From assembly GCA_009103225.1 (NCBI GenBank), contig RHPI01002910.1, forward strand, positions 40,377-88,376: DNA of 48,000 nucleotides, written 5' to 3'. The translations under genes and the position numbers were made by a program. Shown piece by piece: positions 41,937 to 48,000 of this stretch; the first letter of the stretch is position 1; each line of letters starts with the position of its first letter. Source of the DNA: Chlorokybus atmophyticus (Eukaryota; Streptophyta; Chlorokybophyceae; Chlorokybales; Chlorokybaceae). The notes under the pieces were generated by a model. That model saw only the letters and a list, made by a program, of their open reading frames with translations. It did not search any database and was not told where the DNA came from.

Positions 41937-44845
41937 TCCCGTTTGACGGCGTCATTTGCGCCTGCCGCAGCTTTGGCAGCCTTAGCACTGTTAATTACAG
42001 CATGGGCGCAAAGGCGTCGGCAGCGTCGGCATAGGGTATGTTCAACAGAGGAGGAAGCAGCACAAGGAAGGCACGGTGAAGAGACCGCAGAGAGCCGCAA
42101 GCAGAGTGACAAGCGGCGCGAGCAGCACGCAAAGTTGGTCAGAGGAGTGATTTTTGATTTTCAAACCCTCGTGCAACATGGCCAGCCCATAACAGGTCTG
42201 GGATTGCATGCAGCATGCTCATGTAGGGAGGAATGGCGATGCTTTGGCTTTTGGGTGTCAGATATGGGCAGCAGGGAGCACTGTTGAGTGTCGTGTACAT
42301 TGCAGTGTACATTGCCAAACACAGTTGTCTGTTAGTTCACAGGCCACCTTTAAGTCGTTTCAAGAAAAGGCCATTGTCAATACAGTTACTGTATCATGCA
42401 TGAGTGCATGCATATGCGCAAGTGCGTGCGCATGTACGGGCTGGGGTGTAGCTATCATGCGTAGAATGCTGGTTGGAACTTGTGATACTGACCCCGTAAC
42501 TTGCCAGGCGTATCGTGGCTGTTTGAGCGGCTTCGACACAGCCGTCTGAAGGTGGGCGTGCTGGTGTGCGGCTCCGCACGTGAGGCGGCCGCATCCCTGC
42601 GTATGCTTGATGAGCTGAGCCTGCGGCCGTTTGCGGAGGCCGCAGTCGCAATAGTGCGGGACAGCCAGAGCAGTGATGGGACTGCTGTTCAGCACACTCG
42701 CACCGCCGCTGTCGATGAGCTCAGAGGCCGCTGGGCTCTTGACCGAGAGCATGTTGCCTTCATCACGGATGCTAGAGGAATCTCAGGTGCAGACCTGCTG
42801 ATCGCGCTGTCGCGTGCGTGTGTATATGCATGTGCCGTTATAAATCCTTGATCATATGTTGGCTATACCATTGCAGGCTTTCCCACAGTACAAGTGCAAC
42901 CAGCTGCTGGTACTAGTTCAACACCCTCAACAGACACAGCTGCATTTGTCACAGTCCCGGCAGTTGGTGCTGTGCTGATGGCAGTCGCGCGCATGAATAA
43001 GCAAAGGCTTGGCGGCAACGTGACGGTCGTTGGCTATGTTATGAAAGAGTCCAGAGAACAGGACTTCCTTAAGCGCTATGTGCTGCCGCTTTTGCCGGAG
43101 GACAATACCAGCTTTGCTCCTGTGGATCCCGAGTACCCTGTTGCTCAGCAGGTGCCACATGAAGTGCTCCTTTCAGTAGATCTTGCATGTAGCTCAGTGT
43201 GCGTGTGCGTGCACACGTATGTACCCATGCATGTACTCTTGCTCGTGTGCGTCGATCAGCGTGCCTGCCTGGACTGACTGAACCTTGGGCAACCAGCATT
43301 AGACTGTGTACTGCTGAAGCGTCACAGTGCAGGGTCCTTTTGATGTCTTGCTGCACAAAGCAACAGATGAGATCATCGTCAACTACGTCGGTGGCAAGCC
43401 GGAGTACGCTTTCTCTGACCGTATGAATGCCCTCGAGCGCGAAGTCAAAGCGCTCGGCATGTACGTGCCTGTTGTGGACCCGTTCGAGTGCCTGAGGACA
43501 ACCATGGATCGGCTTTTGCTTGGCGGTTGTCTTCAAAGACTAAACAGGTCAGTCTTTTCAATCCTTGGTTGTAGTTGCCAGGGATGGGAGTGCAGCAAGC
43601 GCTCAGCACACTGTGATTGGGGAGTATTGCCCATGTGCAAGATTGTTCGCTTTCTTCTCTTTCATCTCTTTCACCTAACAGTAAACCGTTGGCTACGCCT
43701 GTGAAAGTGCGACCCCCGCATTCCGCACACTTGGACTCGATGGACTTTGAGTATGTGAAAGCGCGAGTACGTCAAGCCAGTCTCTCTCTGCCCGTCTTTG
43801 TCAAGCCTGGTGAGGCCTGCGGGACGGCGGCATCACATCTCATGGCAGTTGTCACGCGGGAGGAAGGGTTTGAAGGCCTTCCCGTTCGAACGCCCGCCAT
43901 AGTTCAGGTTGGTCACATGCTCGTGACACCATCTGACTGTTACAGCTGCAAGTCCCATCAACCATCCGCTATGCCATTGCCCGCAGCTGTCTTTCTGCAT
44001 GTGCTCTTGCTAGCTGTGGCAAGTTGCTACATACAACTTGCGATGTCTCTGTTTGCTCACTGCATGGAGACCAATGCATGATAGATGTATAGCCATGGGC
44101 TACAAGTCGTTGGATAATTAACCTGTGGCACGGAGTGCATGTGTGGCGCTTGTTCCATTGAAATTGCTCTGAACCTGCTCTGCTGCAGGAATGCATAGCG
44201 CATTCTGGAGTTGTACACAAGGTATACGTTATGGGTGAGGCAATCTGGGTGTGCGAGAGGGGTTCTATGGACTTCATCGCATCAACCAAGGGCACAGACA
44301 CGCCTGCTGCCATTGTATTTGACAGCCTGAAAGCCCTTCCAGACTCCTTGAGCGCCAACCTTGATGGAAAAGAATTGAAGTCGACACGCATTGTTGACCC
44401 TGCCTGGCGTAATAAAGGCAAAGAAGGTAATGTACTCAACAGAGGGGAGGAGAAAACCAGCGATGCCCGTTAGTTTCACTGTGTGACATGTGCGATGTGT
44501 GTGTGCACATAATTGCATATTGTCGTTGCATATGCCTGCTACAAAACCGCATTTGTTGCAGGCACTGCAGACAGGTTGGATACGAGTGGGCACAAGAAGC
44601 ATGCGGGTGTAAACGTTGAGTCGATTGTGGCTGCAGCGTCGTGGCTGCAAGAAGCTTTGTGCTTGACGTTTTTCGGGTTTGATGTGGTGGTTCAAGAGGG
44701 TTCCGGCGACCACGTCATTGTGGACGTGAACTATCTGCCCTCTTTTAAGGAGGTGCCCCATGCAGAACGGGAGATGCGCTTGGCGCTTAGACAGAAACAT
44801 CTGATTGCGCGTGGCCATCACACTCAGAATGGCGAGACCCAGTGA
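41937..44845 (+). CDS. inositol polyphosphate kinase, ITPK4-like with N-terminal HAD-like domain
   Basis: ITPKs are ATP-grasp enzymes that phosphorylate inositol 1,3,4-trisphosphate and related species on the way to phytate and pyrophosphates. Exons: 41937-42195, 42508-about 42813, 42877-43151, 43333-43548, 43682-43907, 44189-44426 and 44562-44845, with matching phases. The N-terminus has a hydrophobic segment (AAALAALALLITAW), then a basic Arg/Glu-rich stretch, then VRGVIFDFQTLVQHG and FERLRHSRLKVGVLVCG, like the HAD-type first domain of plant ITPK4. The kinase part shows GPFDVLLHKATDE, VFVKPGEACGTAASHLMAVV (ATP-binding Lys), VVHKVYVMGEAIWV and HVIVDVNYLPSFKEVP (metal-binding Asp-x-Asn). The first HAD motif lacks the second Asp of DxD, so it is probably not an active phosphatase. 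The membrane-anchor-like start is unusual. Confidence 0.9.
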
Positions 44846-46557
44846 TGACATTGCTTAGGACCGATGTGCTGCTAGTTCTCAAATAAATGCGGCCATGGGG
44901 GCTTCCCGATTGCAAAAGACAATCTGAACTGGTGTAAGGGTGCAATGCATTGCTTGCGATTCACCTTGTAATGATGGAAAGCAAGCACGCGTCAAACTAT
45001 AGCATTTTGCAGCTGCATTTTTGCAGTTAAAGAGTTTAGGAGCAGATGTTGAAATTATTAGGGTGCTACATCCAGCGTCTTTGTGTTTATGCAGCATACA
45101 TGGTCTGGCTGCACTTCCAAAGTTCCAATGACACAGTGACAACCTGTTGCAACTGCGAGCATTAGGGAGTGCACTGCGTGGCGTGCGTGCATACATGCTG
45201 CGCGCCGGGTTAACGGAACCCTAGCGTGCAGCAACCCTAGCGGCAGCAGGGTAGGCGAGCGACAGTGCAGGCCGTGGAGGGCATGGAGGGGGAGGGGCGG
45301 GGAGTCAGCGTCCTGCTGCTGTCTGCATGCTGCTGCTGCGACCGACCCACTAACCAAGACGCATGTGCAGGTGCTTGACCTTGCCGTGCATGCATGCCTG
45401 CCTGCATGACTAACAGGGGGGCAGTAGTAGTAGGACTATGTAGGCATGGTCGATAGCAGGTGCGTTGAGCCCGGTGGTCGCATTCGTGAGTTGTTGTACT
45501 GCTGCTAGTTTGCATGAGAACACGGCATGTGTGACCTTGCATGCACGACTTGCCCACTCGTTCTTTTATACATGTGCGATGCAAGTGCAACATTTCACAC
45601 AAGCCATCCTATTGCTACACTGACATTGCAAACTTGCAACACTATCTTTACTCTCGCAATGCCGAACGATTGTCTTCGGCTAACAAGTGACCAGCATTTG
45701 TGCGTTGGTAATATTAATACGTGAGAGGTTTGCCAACCTTGCAGCCTGCAAGCATTGCTGCATCAAGGAGCGGGCGGCAAATAAGGCAATGCACTCAACA
45801 ATATAATATAATGCATCTGTGAAGTGCAAATGTTCATCTTCATCACATCTCGACAATTAACATTAGCTTATCATAGTACAGCAGTTTATATTCTTACGAA
45901 CATCTACTGTTGATGTTAAGCTAACCTTTTTGCATAATCGCTACGCAAATGATGTGAACTAGCTTCTATTTGTATATTATCCATAATCGTTTCTTGTATT
46001 TGATATCAAGATTAATCAATAGGGAGCATAAATATGCACCTTTATTACAATAATTATGATGTAAGAAAGTCAATAGGTTCACTATTTAACAGCAAGCAAA
46101 ACGCATTTGTATAATGAAGTACAATTAATGTTCACGCCACATTGTTTAATAATCAGCCCCTTCCTCACTTCCATATGTATGCTCTACGCTCGTTCCAGGA
46201 ACCGCACTCGGCTCCACCACATTCGTTATTGTAACGCAGTGTTCATGTTCCATTATAAGAACGTTGCCACAGCACATGCCGTACGATGGTTCTTACAAGA
46301 CATCAAATGCTGTGATTATATAGATATAATATTGACATATATGAATATATGCTTGATGACAGACGACCCAAGTCAATAGATTCCATTTACATGATTCGGT
46401 ACAATACCGCTCTACAGCCATTGCTGGTTTATATCATGATTGTGAGTCAATGTGTGAGTTGTATGCATAATAACATGAATTTCCCTCATGTACGAGTGAT
46501 ACTTTAAAACTGTTTTCTCATTCTTATAACGATTGTTCTGTTAACGGGCGTGAAGCA

Positions 46558-46590
46558 CCCCCCCCCCCCCCCCCCNGATGCTCCCCCCCA
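46558..46590. repeat. poly-C homopolymer with an ambiguous base
   Basis: 18 C residues, then N, then GATGCT and another C run. Length uncertain; likely an assembly or base-calling weak point. Confidence 0.85.
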
Positions 46591-47167
46591 AGCTGCCTTC
46601 CATAAATGCGAAATGGTTTGATAAAACAAACAGAAGTGTGTTCCAACGCATAACAGACATAATTTGCGCAAAGCACACTTAGAGAAGCGGGAATGAATGC
46701 GCACAGCCTCCATAAAGTGTGTAACGGTGTATCTTACAAGTAATTGCAGCATACATCAAATACACTATACACAAGACCTGTACAAAGCCTAAAACTAAGA
46801 AAACTGTATAAAGCCTTGCAGCTGCCACAACTTCGCCATTCACGCACAGCACATCACAGCATCCCTGCCCTTCTCGCCAACCCTTGTCTGCTGCTGCTGT
46901 CCTGCCTTGCCTTGCGGCCTGCAATACACAAACACCAGCCTCACCTCCAGCGTCTGTGTTGCTCACGTCAGCTAAGTTGTTTCTTGCTTGCTGCTGCGCC
47001 CCGCACCCTCACCCCGCTTATGCACTTAAACTTACAAGCACATAGCCTAGCATGCCCTTGCCAATGCCCCAATAATGCTTTACTGCCGCCTACTTGTGTG
47101 TGTGTGTTTTGTTTATGGTTACTGCAAGTTCTACGCCTAAGAATCCAATGGCGTCTCCTGCGTTCTC

Positions 47168-47211
47168 GGCGTCCCAGTTTCTCGGCTTTGCCCAATTTCT
47201 CGGCTTTGCCC
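47168..47211. repeat. 18-bp tandem duplication
   Basis: TTTCTCGGCTTTGCCCAA occurs twice in a row, with part of a further CTTCTC-like start after it. Confidence 0.75.
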
Positions 47212-47700
47212 AAGTGGACGCTTCTCATACAGCAGCACCGTGTGCCGCCATAGCGCGTAATAAACCACGTTAAAACGTGATTCTCGATTTTTCGGCGGCC
47301 TTTTAGGCCCATATACTATTAACGCCCCGCGTTAGAAACCTCGTACGCAAGATCAGGCCCTAACCCAAATCTCGCCCACTTTTTCGGCGCCTCCGTCGGC
47401 CGCGTTAATGTCAAAAAGCACATCGTGGCCATTGAATTGAATTCATGCGTTAAAGCACTTAACGTGATTACTGTGTGTAGTCACGCCAACACGCGTAATT
47501 TTCGGGTATGCGGGTTCCTCATAGGCGCAACATCCTACTACATTATGATAAGAATTGTGTGTGTGTGTACAGGGGCAAAAAAATGCCCGCCCCCCCGCGT
47601 CGCGGCCGTTCTGCACATGCGCGACGCAATGTCCGTATGTAACAATTCATTGCATTTTAATGTTGGCAATACGCCCCGCCGCTCCCGGGCCTGCAGCGCG

Positions 47701-47880
47701 CGCCGCGGTGACCCCGCGGCCCGCGCATTGTGCCGTTGCAACGGCACGATGGCGGCTGTTTGAAAAGTTGTGACAGCCGCCAGCGCCGTATATAATAAAC
47801 GGCGCTGCGCAGCAGTGACAGCGACAGATACTGCGGCGGCGGCGGCGGCGGCGGTGTCCCTCTCAGCGGCAGGGAGGAAG
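47701..47880 (+). promoter_or_regulatory. putative GC-rich promoter of a gene beyond the right edge
   Basis: GC-rich stretch with an 18-base perfect palindrome (GTGCCGTTG and its complement, 47730-47747), a TATA motif (TATATAATAA at 47790-47799) between 9-base inverted arms CAGCGCCGT (47781-47789) and ACGGCGCTG (47799-47807), and then a CGG triplet repeat of about 8 units (47832-47856) where a leader would lie. The strand is inferred from the order TATA then CGG repeat. Confidence 0.45.
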
Positions 47881-47955
47881 TGGCAACAGCTCACAGCCCT
47901 CCTACCCTCCAGGCAGCCCCGGCAGGTTGGTTGTGCTGTGCTGTGTTGCCTGCCG

Positions 47956-48000
47956 GCCTCTCTCTCTCTCCCCCGCCTCCCCCCCTCTCTTCCCCCCCCC
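47956..48000. repeat. CT/C-rich tract at the right edge
   Basis: CTCTCTCTCTCCCCC and C homopolymers run to the end of the window, much like the tract at the left edge. Confidence 0.8.

Larger units (their letters stand above)
44846..47700. other. long intergenic region
   Basis: Begins with the 3' flank of the kinase gene (AATAAATG at about 44882). From about 45.8 to 46.5 kb it is markedly AT-rich. A poly-C run at 46558-46575 is followed by the window's only N at 46576, marking a doubtful base count. At 47168-47211 an 18-base unit (TTTCTCGGCTTTGCCCAA) is repeated in tandem. No gene is supported. Confidence 0.5.

Noticed and set aside
46744-47312. Overlapping open frames on both strands near 47 kb
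   Set aside because: No domain, no splice signals and no codon pattern. Leu/Ala/His-rich products are typical of chance frames here.
1-48000. CRISPR arrays, bacterial operons or prophage
   Set aside because: Genes are intron-split and eukaryotic. No regularly spaced short repeats with unique spacers were seen.

Overview
This is nuclear DNA of a eukaryote, most likely a green alga (chlorophyte or near relative). Genes sit on both strands. They are split by many short introns with GT..AG borders (two GC..AG), and there are no bacterial-style operons. The sterol reductase is closest, from memory, to plant FACKEL, the inositol kinase has the plant ITPK4-type architecture, and a Pro/Ser-rich extracellular protein of pherophorin style is present. 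I cannot name the species.

Layout. 1-2.5 kb: 3' part of EMC1 (ER membrane protein complex subunit 1). 3.4-5.4 kb: an intact secreted alpha/beta-hydrolase-like gene. 6.5-8.5 kb: a tail-to-tail inverted paralogue that is a pseudogene, with frameshifts, a premature stop, and loss of the region around the putative nucleophile and catalytic His. A third scrap of the same family lies at about 9 kb. 10.0-12.3 kb (-): delta14-sterol reductase (FACKEL/ERG24 type), rebuilt from about 12 exons. 13.9-15.8 kb (+): an RlmN-type radical-SAM rRNA methyltransferase, probably organellar. 17.8-18.2 kb: a small unrecognised gene or gene remnant.

18.4-26.9 kb is a nest of mobile elements: a decayed minus-strand gag/protease retroelement, cut by a tandem TRIM (three LTRs and two internal domains, 5-bp target duplication) and by a complete-looking hAT DNA transposon (17-bp terminal inverted repeats, 8-bp target duplication, BED finger and transposase). 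28-30 kb and 36.7-38 kb hold two halves of what looks like a modular extracellular protein: beta-sandwich modules, a Pro-rich linker and a LamG-like module. They are separated by a Ty3/gypsy chromovirus at 30.0-36.7 kb. That chromovirus is itself decayed, and its 5' LTR carries a second, different TRIM with a 5-bp target duplication.

39.2-41.2 kb (-): a YIPF/YIP1 Golgi membrane protein gene. It is divergent from an ITPK4-like inositol polyphosphate kinase gene with an N-terminal HAD-like domain (41.9-44.8 kb, +). 44.9-47.7 kb is intergenic, with an AT-rich stretch and a poly-C run holding one N. The right edge (47.7-47.9 kb) looks like a GC-rich promoter with a TATA motif inside an inverted repeat and a CGG repeat.

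The host genes are ordinary housekeeping genes (ER protein biogenesis, sterol synthesis, rRNA methylation, Golgi traffic, inositol phosphates) and do not form one pathway. The distinctive content is the nested mobile-element record: two short-LTR non-autonomous families and a hAT element with diagnostic target duplications. Exon borders were read by eye and are good to a few bases where stated. No alignment or database search was run.
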